Made by a program: the position numbers and the translations under genes. DNA of 64,000 nucleotides. Origin: Rugosimonospora africana (lineage in GTDB: Bacteria; Actinomycetota; Actinomycetes; Mycobacteriales; Micromonosporaceae). The notes under the pieces are model-generated. The model searched no databases. It was given only the letters and a program-made list of their open reading frames with translations, and was not told the origin of the DNA. This document shows positions 17,142 through 25,917 of the stretch, piece by piece. The stretch's first letter is position 1, and each line of letters begins with the position of its first letter. The DNA lies in contig NZ_BONZ01000067.1 in the NCBI RefSeq assembly GCF_016862975.1, positions 1 to 64,000 of the forward strand. The letters are read 5' to 3'.

Positions 17142-18544
17142 TGCGCCGGCGGGCGGCGGACCGGCCGGCGCACGTGGCAGGAGCGCGTGTGGCGGGGGTG
17201 CGCGGGGTGGCGGCGTGCGCGACCGTCCTGCTGGCCGCGGCCGTCGCCGGGTGCGGTTCCGGCGACTTCGCCGGGGCGTACAACCTGCCGCTGCCCGGCG
17301 GCGCGGACCTGGGCGGCCACCCGTACCGGGTGGTGGCCGACTTCGCCGACGTGCTCGATCTGGTACCGCAGGCCGCCGTGAAGGTCAACGACGTGGCGGT
17401 CGGCCGGGTCGAGAAGATCGACCTGCCGGCCGGCGGCTGGACCGCCCGCGTCACCATGCTCGTCAACGGCGACGTGCACCTGCCCGCGAACGCCGAGGCG
17501 CACCTGGAGCTGTCCAGCCTGCTGGGCGAGAAGTACGTTCAGCTGATCGCGCCCGACGGCGCGAGCGGCACGCTGAGCAACGGCGACGAGATCCCGCTGG
17601 CCAGGACAAACCGCAACCCCGAGGTCGAGGAGGTCCTCGGCGCGCTGTCCCTGCTGCTCAACGGCGGCGGCATCGACCAACTGCACACCATCACCACCCA
17701 GCTGAACGACGCGATGAGCGGCAACGAGCCGCAGATCCACTCGATGCTGCAGCAGATCCAGACGCTGGCGTCGAACCTCGACGCGCACCGGAGCGACATC
17801 ACCGCCGCGCTGGACGCGCTCAACCGGCTCTCGGCCACGCTGGCCGCCCGGGATCAGCAGATCGGTACCGTGCTGGACAGCCTCGCCCCCGGCCTGGCGG
17901 TGCTGAATCAGCAGCGGGAGCAGCTGGTCACCATGCTGCAGTCGCTAGACCGGCTCTCCGGTGTGGCGGTGGACGTCATCAACCGCAGCAAGGACGACTT
18001 CGTCGCCGACCTCCAGTCGCTGGCCCCGATCCTGCGCCAGCTCGCCAACGCCGGGCAGGCGCTGCCGCAGGCGCTGCAGGTGCTGCTGACGTACCCGTTC
18101 AGTGACGCGGTACTCGACGACATCAAGGGCGACTACCTCAACGTGTACCTGTCCGTGTCGGCGATCCCGGGTACCCAGATCGTCGCGCCGCTGGTACCCG
18201 ACGCTCTGCTGAATCCCAGCGGCGCGACGGCCGGCGTACAAGGCGGCACGCCCTCCGGCGCTGCCAGCCCGAGCGTTCCCCCGCCGCTGCCGCTGCCGCC
18301 GGTGAGCCCGACGGCGGGCGCCCCGGCGACGTCACCCACGGCGCCGGGCTCGGCACCCGGGTCGTCGGCCCCCGGGTCGTCGGCCCCCGGATCGTCGGTA
18401 CCCGGGTCCCCCACGGGCTCGGCACCGGGAGCACCGCCCGGCTCCCCCTCGGACTCGCCGTCCGGGTCCGGTGCGCCCGCCAGCCCCTCCGCGGGCTCGT
18501 TGTCTTCCGCCGGAGTGCCCGACTCAGTGTCCCCGGAAGGGTGA
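17141..18544 (+). CDS. mceE: Mce family lipoprotein E (LprK type)
   Basis: The 467-residue product has a lipobox LAAAVAGC, with Cys38 the likely lipidated residue, in place of the plain anchor of the other Mce proteins. This is the rule for MceE/LprK. The MCE domain (about 64-140: FADVLDLVPQAAVKVNDVAVGRVEKI, LLGEKYVQLIAPDG) precedes a helical stalk. The last 100 residues are a Pro/Ser/Gly/Ala tail with APGSSAPGSS repeats, longer than usual. The start overlaps the mceD stop (GTGATG; GTG 17138 is an alternative three bases earlier). Confidence 0.92.
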   Translation: MRRRAADRPAHVAGARVAGVRGVAACATVLLAAAVAGCGSGDFAGAYNLPLPGGADLGGHPYRVVADFADVLDLVPQAAVKVNDVAVGRVEKIDLPAGGWTARVTMLVNGDVHLPANAEAHLELSSLLGEKYVQLIAPDGASGTLSNGDEIPLARTNRNPEVEEVLGALSLLLNGGGIDQLHTITTQLNDAMSGNEPQIHSMLQQIQTLASNLDAHRSDITAALDALNRLSATLAARDQQIGTVLDSLAPGLAVLNQQREQLVTMLQSLDRLSGVAVDVINRSKDDFVADLQSLAPILRQLANAGQALPQALQVLLTYPFSDAVLDDIKGDYLNVYLSVSAIPGTQIVAPLVPDALLNPSGATAGVQGGTPSGAASPSVPPPLPLPPVSPTAGAPATSPTAPGSAPGSSAPGSSAPGSSVPGSPTGSAPGAPPGSPSDSPSGSGAPASPSAGSLSSAGVPDSVSPEG

Positions 18545-18550
18545 TTGCCG

Positions 18551-19657
18551 ATGCTCACCGGTATGACCAGGCTGAGGCTCGTGGCGTTCGCCGTCATCGG
18601 GGTGCTCGTCATCGCCTTCATCGCGGTCCGGTACGCCGACCTCGGCCGGTACGTCGGCCTGCGCGGCTACTACGTGGTACACGTCGAACTGCGCGAAGGC
18701 GGCGGCATCTTCACCAACGCCGAGGTCACCTACCGGGGCGTGACAGTGGGCCGGGTCGGCGCCATGCGGCTGACCGGCGACGGCGTCGAGGTCGACGCGC
18801 GGATCGACGACTCGGCGCCACGCATCCCGTCGGACGTGCGGGCGGTGGTGGCGAACCGTTCGGCGGTCGGCGAGGAGTACCTCGACCTTCGCCCGCAGTC
18901 GGACAACGGGACGTACCTGGCCGAGGGCGCACACATCGAGCGGGCGAACACCCAGACCCCGCTGCCGGTCACCGGCCTACTGACCACTGTGGACGGTCTG
19001 GCCAACTCGGTACCGCAGCAGTCGCTGCGTACCGTGGTCGACGAGCTCGACACCGCGTTCGCCGGCCGGGGCCAGGATCTGCAGATCCTGCTGGACACCA
19101 GCAGCAGTCTGGCCAACGCGGCGAGCAACGACATCGGTCCCACCACCACACTCATCGACAACGGTCAGGTCGTGCTGACAAGCCAGCGCGACGAGAGCGA
19201 CGCGCTGGAGTCGTTCAGCCACGACCTGAACCTGCTGGCCGCCCAGTTGGCCGGCTCGGACCCGGACCTGCGCCGGCTGCTGGCCGCCGCACCCGAGGCG
19301 GCCGACCAGATCACCGGACTGCTGCGGGACACCGACCCGGCCCTAGGAGCTCTGCTGAGCAACCTGCTGACCACTTCCGATGTCGCGCTGGTGCGCCAGG
19401 ACGGCATCGAGCAGACACTGGTGACCCTCCCGGCCGCGGTGGCGGCGGGGTCGACAGCCATCGGGCCGTCCGGTGCCGCGTTCGGGATGGTACTGACCTT
19501 CTTCGATCCGCTGCCGTGCACCGCCGGGTACGGAGGCACCCAGTACCGCAACGGGCTGGTCACGTCACCGAACGCGAACCCCAACACCGGCGCCCGGTGC
19601 ACCTCGCCGCCGTCCAGCGGAGTGGACGTCCGCGGCTCGGCGAACGCGCCGCACTGA
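18551..19657 (+). CDS. mceF: Mce family protein F
   Basis: The 368-residue product has a signal-anchor helix (LRLVAFAVIGVLVIAFIAVRY) and the MCE domain (about 43-118: LREGGGIFTNAEVTYRGVTVGRVGAM, AVGEEYLDLRPQ). A helical region and the typical closing cysteines (DPLPCTAGYGG and ARCTSPP) follow. ATG 18551 follows the mceE stop by six bases; ATG 18563 is a possible alternative. It is the last gene of the YrbE-Mce block. The spacer after it is a run of CTGACCGGCGCGG-like repeats. Confidence 0.92.
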   Translation: MLTGMTRLRLVAFAVIGVLVIAFIAVRYADLGRYVGLRGYYVVHVELREGGGIFTNAEVTYRGVTVGRVGAMRLTGDGVEVDARIDDSAPRIPSDVRAVVANRSAVGEEYLDLRPQSDNGTYLAEGAHIERANTQTPLPVTGLLTTVDGLANSVPQQSLRTVVDELDTAFAGRGQDLQILLDTSSSLANAASNDIGPTTTLIDNGQVVLTSQRDESDALESFSHDLNLLAAQLAGSDPDLRRLLAAAPEAADQITGLLRDTDPALGALLSNLLTTSDVALVRQDGIEQTLVTLPAAVAAGSTAIGPSGAAFGMVLTFFDPLPCTAGYGGTQYRNGLVTSPNANPNTGARCTSPPSSGVDVRGSANAPH

Positions 19658-19755
19658 CCGGCGCGGCCGACCGGCGCGCACTGACCGGCGCGGCCCACCC
19701 GCGCGGGCTCACCGGTGCGGGCTCGCGGCGCGGACTGACCCGCACGGGCTGACCG
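19657..19755. repeat. degenerate 14-20 bp tandem repeat after mceF
   Basis: Units related to CTGACCGGCGCGGCC and CTCACCGGTGCGGGC lie between the mceF stop and the convergent DUF4873 gene. I see no terminator hairpin with a T-run in it. Confidence 0.55.
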
Positions 19756-19764
19756 GGGCCACGG

Positions 19765-20061
19765 CTACCAGGGAGGGCGACCGGTGCCGCGCAGCCGCAC
19801 CCCGCCCCACGGGTCGACGTCGCCGAGCCGCGCCTCGCACGGCGGGCGGTCGCCGACGCTGACCCGGACGGACCGGGTGCCGGCGCGGACCAGCCCGGCC
19901 AGCGCCGGATCCGGGGTGAGCCGGCCGCCCCAGTGGAACCTGCCGTCCACCGGCTCGACGTGCCCGGACAGGTGGGCCTCGCCGCGCACAGTGACCTCAC
20001 CGGCGACGACCACCACCGGGCCGGCGTAGCCCTCCTCGCCGTGCGAGCCGCTGTCGCTCAT
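19765..20061 (-). CDS. DUF4873 family protein
   Basis: The 98-residue soluble product (MSDSGSHGEEGYAGPVVVVA to RLRGTGRPPW) contains the pattern GYAGPVVVVAGEVTVRGEAHLSGHVEPVDGRFHWGGRL, which I recognise as DUF4873. This domain occurs alone or attached to flavin monooxygenases in actinobacteria. Its biochemical role is unknown. The ATG overlaps the stop of the TetR gene (ATGA), so the two are one unit. The operon position beside an AurF-type oxygenase suggests a role in an oxidative step; this is inference. Confidence 0.75.
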   Translation of the reverse strand: MSDSGSHGEEGYAGPVVVVAGEVTVRGEAHLSGHVEPVDGRFHWGGRLTPDPALAGLVRAGTRSVRVSVGDRPPCEARLGDVDPWGGVRLRGTGRPPW

Positions 20062-20810
20062 GTTCGATCCTGGGGCGCCAGCAGGTGGTGCGGCAGGTCG
20101 GCGGACTCGCGGACCCCGGCGATGCCCTGCCACAGCAGGGTCGTCAGGTACTCGGTGAGCGCCGTGCGCGACATCGGCCGCTCCTGTGCCATCCACCAGT
20201 CTCCGACCGCCTGCACCATCGCGACCATCCCGTACGCCCACGGTTCGGCCGGCCCGGCGTCCAGGCCGAGCGCGCGCAACCGGTCCCCGATGACCCGGGC
20301 CAGCGCCGCCGCGGTCGTCCGCGACGATGCGCTGACCACCACCGAGATGCCGTCCTCGGCGTGGCTCATCAGGTACCGGTACAGCTCGGGGTTCGACTCG
20401 ATCGCGGCCAGGTACGCGTCGATGGTCGTCCAGATCAGTGGCCGCTCCTCGCGGACCCGCTCGATGGCCGGCGCGACCGCGCCCACCACGCTGGCCGCGA
20501 CGCGCTCCCCGACCGCCCGCCACAGTTGCGCCTTGTCGGCGAAGTAGCGGTACAGCACCGGTTTGCTGACACCCGCGACGCGAGCCACCTGTGCCATGTC
20601 GACACCCGGCCCGTGCCGCACGATCGCGTCGATGGCCGCGCTGACCAACTCGGCATGCCGGTCACGCCGGTGCTGCTCCCAACGGGTGCGCCGGCCGTCA
20701 TTAACCGGCTCACTGACGGGCTCACTGACGGGCTCATCACCAGGCTCACCGACGGGCCCGCCGCCGGGTTCGCTGGCCAGCTCATTGACAGGCTCATCGA
20801 TCGATTGCAC
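20058..20810 (-). CDS. TetR-family regulator
   Basis: The DNA-binding helix-turn-helix is VDMAQVARVAGVSKPVLYRYFADKAQLWRAVGERV; the C-terminal ligand domain contains TTIDAYLAAIESNPELYRYLM and WWMAQERPMSRTALTEYL. An in-frame EPVSEPVSEPV repeat (15-bp DNA units) precedes the DNA-binding part. I placed the start at GTG 20810, since an operator-like palindrome (20820-20832) lies inside the frame if the ATGs at 20843 or 20846 are used. The true start may be later still. It is divergent from the AurF-type gene, which it probably represses. Confidence 0.85.
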   Translation of the reverse strand: MQSIDEPVNELASEPGGGPVGEPGDEPVSEPVSEPVNDGRRTRWEQHRRDRHAELVSAAIDAIVRHGPGVDMAQVARVAGVSKPVLYRYFADKAQLWRAVGERVAASVVGAVAPAIERVREERPLIWTTIDAYLAAIESNPELYRYLMSHAEDGISVVVSASSRTTAAALARVIGDRLRALGLDAGPAEPWAYGMVAMVQAVGDWWMAQERPMSRTALTEYLTTLLWQGIAGVRESADLPHHLLAPQDRT

Positions 20811-20819
20811 GATACCAGT

Positions 20820-20832
20820 AGTAACAGTTACT
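20820..20832. promoter_or_regulatory. perfect palindrome AGTAAC-A-GTTACT, likely TetR operator
   Basis: The 13-base perfect palindrome is centred between the divergent TetR and AurF-type genes, 32 bases before the latter. TetR-family proteins usually bind such sites next to their own gene. A related half-site pair occurs at 3425-3440. Confidence 0.65.
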
Positions 20833-20863
20833 CCGGGAAACATCAATCCTTCCGGGAGCTGCC

Positions 20864-21817
20864 ATGTCCATCGACAACGGCGAGCGGGTCGACAACAACG
20901 AGCGCGACGGCAGCGCCGAGCGGAACGGCGGCAGCGAGCCGATCGGCGGCGAGCGGCTGGCGACCCGCCTGCTCGAGTCCTCCGTGCGGCGCTCGTATGA
21001 CCCCCTGATCGAAATCGACTGGGCGGCGCCGATCGACGGGGACCTGTTCTGGCTCGATCCGCGACGCAGCAGCCTGTACGGCACGTCGCTGTGGGACGGC
21101 CTGGATCACCGGCAACGGGTGGAACTGACCAAGCATGAGGTCGCGAGCGCGGCGGGCGCCGGGATCTGGTTCGAGACGATCCTCATGCAGATGCTCGTCC
21201 GGCAGTACTACCACCAGGACCCGACCAGCCGAGACGCGCAGTACGCGCTGACCGAGGTCGCCGACGAGTGCCGGCACTCGGTGATGTTCGGCCGGCTCAT
21301 CGAACGCCTGGGCACACCGGTCTACCGGCCCGGGCGCGTCGACAACCAGTTGGGCAGGCTCCTCAAGGCGACGGCCCGTGGGCCGGAGATGTACTCGGCC
21401 ACGCTCATCGTCGAGGAGGTGCTGGACCGGTTCCAGCGCGAAATCATGTCCGACGAGTCGCTCCAGCCGCTGATCCGGATGGTGTCCCGGGTACACGTGG
21501 TAGAGGAGGCGCGCCATGTCCGGTACGCACGGGCGGCGCTGGAACGCTGGGTGGCCGCCACCGGCCCGGTCGGCCTCGCGGCGACCCGGCTGTCCCTCGG
21601 ACGCACCGCGATGGCCGTGGCGACCTGGCTGGTGCACCCGCGCGTGTACGACGCGGTCGGCATCGACCCGGCGACCGGGCACGCCGCCGCCCGCCGCAAC
21701 CCGCACTGGCGCGAGACGCTGCGTTGGTCGGCGGAGAAGGTGGTGGCGACGTTCGACGACCTCGGCCTGATCAGGGGCCCCGGCGCGGCGTTGTGGCGCC
21801 GCAGCGGCCTCATCTGA
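20864..21817 (+). CDS. AurF-family diiron oxygenase
   Basis: The 317-residue helical product carries iron-ligand motifs of the AurF (para-aminobenzoate N-oxygenase) family: EVADECRHSVMF (about 130), IVEEVLDRF (about 186) and HVVEEARHVRY (about 212), that is, paired E-x-x-H sites. AurF oxidises aryl amines in antibiotic biosynthesis. Family members beside mce and lipid genes have unknown substrates, so the substrate here is open. The N-terminal 40 residues are polar with NERDGSAERNGGSE-like repeats. ATG 20864 has GGGAG upstream. It lies divergent from the TetR/DUF4873 pair. Confidence 0.85.
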   Translation: MSIDNGERVDNNERDGSAERNGGSEPIGGERLATRLLESSVRRSYDPLIEIDWAAPIDGDLFWLDPRRSSLYGTSLWDGLDHRQRVELTKHEVASAAGAGIWFETILMQMLVRQYYHQDPTSRDAQYALTEVADECRHSVMFGRLIERLGTPVYRPGRVDNQLGRLLKATARGPEMYSATLIVEEVLDRFQREIMSDESLQPLIRMVSRVHVVEEARHVRYARAALERWVAATGPVGLAATRLSLGRTAMAVATWLVHPRVYDAVGIDPATGHAAARRNPHWRETLRWSAEKVVATFDDLGLIRGPGAALWRRSGLI

Positions 21818-21904
21818 CCGCGGCTCGCGGCCCGGCCACACGGCGCCGCAACGCCCTCAGCTGGCCGCAGCTCCCGACCCGGCCCACAGTGCGCCGCAAC
21901 GCCC

Positions 21905-23152
21905 TCAGCTGACGGCGGCTCCCGGCCCGGCACCAACCGCGGGCCCGCCGGCGAGGCCCTCGCGTCGGCCAGCGGCGCGAGGTGTCTCGTCGGGCGGATC
22001 GCTGTCGTCGTCGACCGTGCCGGCCGCCGCGGCGGTGGAGGCCGCGCCGGCCAGAACCTCGGTGGCGGCCGTGTCCGCCAGCGTGGCGGTGAGGGCCGGG
22101 ACGGCCAGTGTGGCGCTATCGGCCAGCACCGCGGTAGAGGCCGTGTCCGCCAGCACGGCGGCAGAAGCCGTGTCCGCCAGCATGGCGGTAGAGGCCGTGT
22201 CGGCCAGCACGGCGGTGGAGGCCGGGACAGAGATCGACGACGCCATCGCCAGCGCGGGCATCCGGCGGCGCCGCACGGCGCGGCTGCCGAGCAGGCCGGA
22301 GACCAGCAGGCAGGCCAGCGCGACGACCGCGACCGCCAGCCACGCGAACGGAGGTGAGCCGGAGCCGGTCCGCGCGGTCGCCGCGCCCATGAGGACTCCG
22401 GGGACGGCGCTCGTGGAGAGTGTGGACACCGGTGGCGACGCCTGGACAGACGTCGCCGCCGCAGTCGTGGCACCGGTCGCAGCCGCCGGCGTCCGCACCG
22501 GTTCCAACGGTGCGGACGGTTTCGACGTACGGGCGCCGGTCGCTGGGGCCGCGCGGGTCGGCGCGCGCGTTGTGGACCCCGGCGGACTGCCGCCCGTTCC
22601 CGCGGCCAGCCCGACATCGATGTTCGGGTTCTCCCCTATGGACTCCACGTCGACCTCCAGCGCGGGCTGGTCGACCACCGACCCGGACGAGACGATGTCG
22701 ACCGTGTAGCTGCCCTTCGGTGCGCTGGCCCCAAACGTGAACTGGAAGTGGATGGTGAGCTGTTGCCCCGGCTTCAGCGTGATGTCGTTGCCCCAGCCGA
22801 AGATCACCTGCTCCCCGCTGGACCCCCAGGTGGCGTCCTCCTGGCTGCCGGTCTTCCACTTCCCGGTAACGGGGTCCTGTTCTCGGGCCGAGATGTCCGC
22901 GTGCGCCGAGGTCTTCTCCCAGGCGATGAAGAAGACGGCCGAGGTGTTGCACAGCAGCGGGTACGGCGTGTTCTGCGTGATCCTCAAGCTCGCCGAGAGC
23001 GTCGCGGGCGGCTGGAGACTGTGTGGCAGGGCGCTCAGCGTCTCGGTTTCGTGCCCCTGGCCGGTGTCGGCTGCCGCCGTACCCGTGCCGAGCACCGGTG
23101 CGGCCAGAAGCACCAGACACGTCACCAGTGCGATCCGGCTCCCCGTGCGCAT
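21905..23152 (-). CDS. secreted, membrane-anchored protein of unknown function
   Basis: The 415-residue product has a signal peptide (MRTGSRIALVTCLVLLAAPV, cleavage near AAA-D) and an extracellular domain of about 150 residues (TLSASLRITQNTPYPLLCNTSAVF, GNDITLKPGQQLTIHFQF). A Thr/Pro/Ala stalk leads to one membrane helix (FAWLAVAVVALACLLVSGLLG, about 278-298) followed by an RRRR stop-transfer. The cytoplasmic tail is a long Ala/Thr tandem repeat (TASTAVLADTASTAMLADTA). I do not recognise the domain. It stands alone, convergent with the AurF-type gene. Confidence 0.7.
   Translation of the reverse strand: MRTGSRIALVTCLVLLAAPVLGTGTAAADTGQGHETETLSALPHSLQPPATLSASLRITQNTPYPLLCNTSAVFFIAWEKTSAHADISAREQDPVTGKWKTGSQEDATWGSSGEQVIFGWGNDITLKPGQQLTIHFQFTFGASAPKGSYTVDIVSSGSVVDQPALEVDVESIGENPNIDVGLAAGTGGSPPGSTTRAPTRAAPATGARTSKPSAPLEPVRTPAAATGATTAAATSVQASPPVSTLSTSAVPGVLMGAATARTGSGSPPFAWLAVAVVALACLLVSGLLGSRAVRRRRMPALAMASSISVPASTAVLADTASTAMLADTASAAVLADTASTAVLADSATLAVPALTATLADTAATEVLAGAASTAAAAGTVDDDSDPPDETPRAAGRREGLAGGPAVGAGPGAAVS
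22075..22235 (-). repeat. 30-bp tandem repeat coding TASTAVLAD units
   Basis: About five in-frame units encode the 10-residue repeat TAS(T/A)A(V/M)LAD in the cytoplasmic tail of the anchored protein. Single-base differences between units show recent duplication with little drift. Confidence 0.7.
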
Positions 23153-23326
23153 CCGCCGCCTCCTGACGCATGGCGTCGCCGGTGAGTCGGGCCGCCCGGA
23201 CCGGGAGCATACAGCGCATCACCCACCTGCGGTGGCCCACGGGGCGACCCGACGCCGACCCCGGCACGCACCGATCGGCGCGCGACGACCGGAGCGCGGT
23301 GACCGGCACACACAGACCGGCGCCCA

Positions 23327-23368
23327 TTGACCGTCGCGTCTTGACGGTCGCGTCTTGACGGTCGCGTC
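23327..23368. repeat. 14-bp repeat TTGAC(C/G)GTCGCGTC x3
   Basis: Three adjacent copies lie about 70 bases before the galactanase gene; a fourth partial TTGACCG follows. Each unit begins TTGAC, so the array offers several overlapping -35-like hexamers. Whether it acts in transcription is not shown. Confidence 0.65.
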
Positions 23369-23436
23369 TTGACCGCTTCTGCCTGACAGCGAGAGGATCG
23401 CGACGCCGCGATACCCGCCCTGCCGAGAGGTGCGCG

Positions 23437-25155
23437 ATGTCGAACCCGTCTCCGTCGTCCCCGGTACCACCGGCCCGCGTCGCCCACCCGCGTCGGCGGA
23501 GCGGCGTCCGGGCAGCCCAGATCTCCGCCATCATCGTCGCCCTGGTCGCACTGCCGGGTATTGCCCTGTCCAGTACCGCCCTGCCCGGCACAGCCCTGAA
23601 CGGCGCCGCGCTGGCCGACGCGCCACACCCGGCCGCACCCGCGACGCCCAAGCCGGCGCTGCGCGTCGATCTCGCCGTCGGCAGTGCGGCCACGGCCAGC
23701 TCCACCGCGGCCGGCGCGCCCGCGGCCAACGCCGTGGACGGCAGCGCGACCACGGCGTGGTGCGCCAACCAATGGACCGGCAGCGTGGTCGTCGACCTGG
23801 GCCGGTCCGAGTCGCTCGACAGCGTCGGATTCACGCTGGCGGCGACCGCGTCACCGTCGACGGTCGCGGTCGACCTGGGTACCGTCGCCGGGGTCTGGCA
23901 GCCCGTCTCGTCGGCGCGGAACCTGGCCGCGAACGGCGACACTCCGGCCTACGTTCCGCTGCCCGCCGGCCAGAAGGCCCGGTACGCGCGGCTGACCGTC
24001 ACCACCGGCGACGGCACCCCGGCGTGCGTCGGGGAGTTGCGGCTCTACGGCCGGGACACCGCCACCGATGGCATGATGCTCGGCGCCGACCTGTCGTTCA
24101 CCGCGCAGGAGCTGGCAGCCGGTACCCGTTTCTCGGACCGGGGTGCCGACACCGATCCGGTACGGGCCATGCGCGACCACGGTGCCAACTACGCCCGGAT
24201 CCGCCTGTGGCTGGCCCCGCCCGCCGGGTACAGCGACCTCGCCAACGACCTCGCCCTGGCCCGCCGCGTGGTGGCCAGCGGGATGAAGGTGTACCTGGAC
24301 ATCCACTACTCCGACTTCTGGGCCGATCCGCAACACCAGGACACGCCGGCCGCCTGGCAGGGCCAGGATCTGCCCACGCTGGCCGCGACCGTGCGCGGCT
24401 ACACCCACGACGTCATCGCGGCGTTCGCCCGTCAGGGCACACCGGTGAGCATGGTGTCGATCGGCAACGAGATCCGCAACGGCATGCTGTGGCCGACCGG
24501 CCAGATCGACTGGACCGCGGACACCGGCTGGGACAACCTCGCGACGCTACTCAAGGCGGGTGTCGCCGGCGCCGAGTCGGCCAACCCTCCGCACCACCAG
24601 CTCCGCGTGATGCTGCACTTCGACGAGGGTGGCAACAACGCCGACAGCTACCGGTTCTTCACCAACCTGGTCAGCCGCGGCGTGCCGTTCGACGTCATCG
24701 GCCTGTCGTACTATCCGTTCTTCCACGGGCCGGTGGCCGCGTTCCGGGACAACGTCGACAAGCTGGCGACCCAGTTCGGCAAGGACATCGTGGTCGCCGA
24801 GACGCAGTACGCGTGGACTCTCGCCAACGGCGACACCACCGGCAACTTCGTGTGGCAGGCGAGCCAGACCGAGGGCGGGTACCCGATCTCCCCAGGCGGC
24901 CAGCTCTCGCTGGACAGCGACCTGCTGTCGATTCTGGCCCAGCTACCGGGCGGCCACGGCGCCGGCCTGTTCTACTGGGAGCCGGAATGGGTGCCGGGCG
25001 TGGGTTGGGAGCCCGGTGCCGGCACGCCGAACGACAACCTCACGCTATTCGACTTCCAGGGCCGCGCGCTGCCGTCGATCGGGCTGTTCGAGAACCCTGC
25101 CGCGGTGTGCCGGCGCGGCGACCCGTACTCGGTGCCCTGCGTCATCGCGCCGTGA
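23437..25155 (+). CDS. secreted arabinogalactan endo-beta-1,4-galactanase (GH53) with F5/8C-type binding domain
   Basis: The 572-residue product has an N-terminal signal/anchor (IIVALVALPGIALSSTAL) and an F5/8 type C or CBM-like domain (about 75-205, ATASSTAAGAPAANAVDGSATTAWC). A GH53 catalytic barrel follows (about 210-560). The expected acid/base glutamate is E345 in SIGNEIRNG and the nucleophile is E455 in VVAETQYAW. It cuts beta-1,4-galactan outside the cell, releasing galacto-oligosaccharides, which fits the ABC importer next door. Its end overlaps the convergent YesL-like gene by 14 bases. Confidence 0.93.
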   Translation: MSNPSPSSPVPPARVAHPRRRSGVRAAQISAIIVALVALPGIALSSTALPGTALNGAALADAPHPAAPATPKPALRVDLAVGSAATASSTAAGAPAANAVDGSATTAWCANQWTGSVVVDLGRSESLDSVGFTLAATASPSTVAVDLGTVAGVWQPVSSARNLAANGDTPAYVPLPAGQKARYARLTVTTGDGTPACVGELRLYGRDTATDGMMLGADLSFTAQELAAGTRFSDRGADTDPVRAMRDHGANYARIRLWLAPPAGYSDLANDLALARRVVASGMKVYLDIHYSDFWADPQHQDTPAAWQGQDLPTLAATVRGYTHDVIAAFARQGTPVSMVSIGNEIRNGMLWPTGQIDWTADTGWDNLATLLKAGVAGAESANPPHHQLRVMLHFDEGGNNADSYRFFTNLVSRGVPFDVIGLSYYPFFHGPVAAFRDNVDKLATQFGKDIVVAETQYAWTLANGDTTGNFVWQASQTEGGYPISPGGQLSLDSDLLSILAQLPGGHGAGLFYWEPEWVPGVGWEPGAGTPNDNLTLFDFQGRALPSIGLFENPAAVCRRGDPYSVPCVIAP

Positions 25156-25870
25156 GCGGAGGTTGCGCTCCGGTGGTGAACCGCCGCGTCACTTCCGCGA
25201 CCATCGGGCGGCTGGTCATCAACAGCGCGGCCGCGAACACCGACGCCAGTAGCATGACGACCGCCTCGGAGGAGATGGCGGTGACGCCGACAGCCACGAC
25301 AAGGAGGCCGAGGTTGCCCACCGCGACGCCGGGCCGGCGCCCGAGAAAGTACGTGGCCAACCGCAGCACGTCGATCGCCCGGAACGCGAACAGCGACGTG
25401 ATGACCAGCGCGTTGACCACCACGAGCGCGGCGATCGCGGCGATCAGGACCAGCAGCACCGCCCACCATCCGGGAACGTGTGCGGTGCCGAGGTGGGTGA
25501 GGTTCACCGCGAGGACAGTCAACACCACGAGCGACGGAACCCAGATCCGCAGAACGCCTCCGACGTTCAGCTTGTACCCGCGCCAGAACGCGGCCGCGGG
25601 CCGCAGGTCGGTCAGGTCCAGGCTGCGCCGGTCCACCGCATACAGGGCGGCGGACAGGGCCGGCCCGAACGGCAGCGCGCAGGCCGCGGCGAGCGGAGCG
25701 TTGCTCGCGTCGCGGTCGAGCAGCACGAGCACGGCCAGCCCCGGTGCGGTACAGACCAGAAACAGCACCTCCACGACCAGCAGGGTGTAGATCAGCGCGG
25801 CGGCGCGTGCGAGCGGTCCCTCGCCGAACTGCCGGCCGGCTTCGGTCCTGACGCTCATCGTGGATCCCAT
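25142..25870 (-). CDS. YesL-like (DUF624) membrane protein
   Basis: The 242-residue product has five to six hydrophobic segments and the DUF624 pattern (LIYTLLVVEVLFLVCTAPGL, FGPALSAALYAVDR, FWRGYKLNV). YesL proteins are encoded with LplABC-type sugar importers in Firmicutes and actinobacteria, but their function is not established. It is the last gene of the importer operon, 48 bases after the binding protein. ATG 25858 would also fit as the start. Confidence 0.82.
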   Translation of the reverse strand: MGSTMSVRTEAGRQFGEGPLARAAALIYTLLVVEVLFLVCTAPGLAVLVLLDRDASNAPLAAACALPFGPALSAALYAVDRRSLDLTDLRPAAAFWRGYKLNVGGVLRIWVPSLVVLTVLAVNLTHLGTAHVPGWWAVLLVLIAAIAALVVVNALVITSLFAFRAIDVLRLATYFLGRRPGVAVGNLGLLVVAVGVTAISSEAVVMLLASVFAAALLMTSRPMVAEVTRRFTTGAQPPLTAR

Positions 25871-25917
25871 CGGTTCATGGGGCGCCGGCTGCCGAAGACG
25901 GCCGGCGCCCCGGGTTG

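Noticed and set aside
22116-23942. 608-codon minus-strand frame spanning the anchored protein and the galactanase start
   Set aside because: The residue content is Arg/Gly/Ala-rich with no motif, and it overlaps two well-supported genes in other frames.
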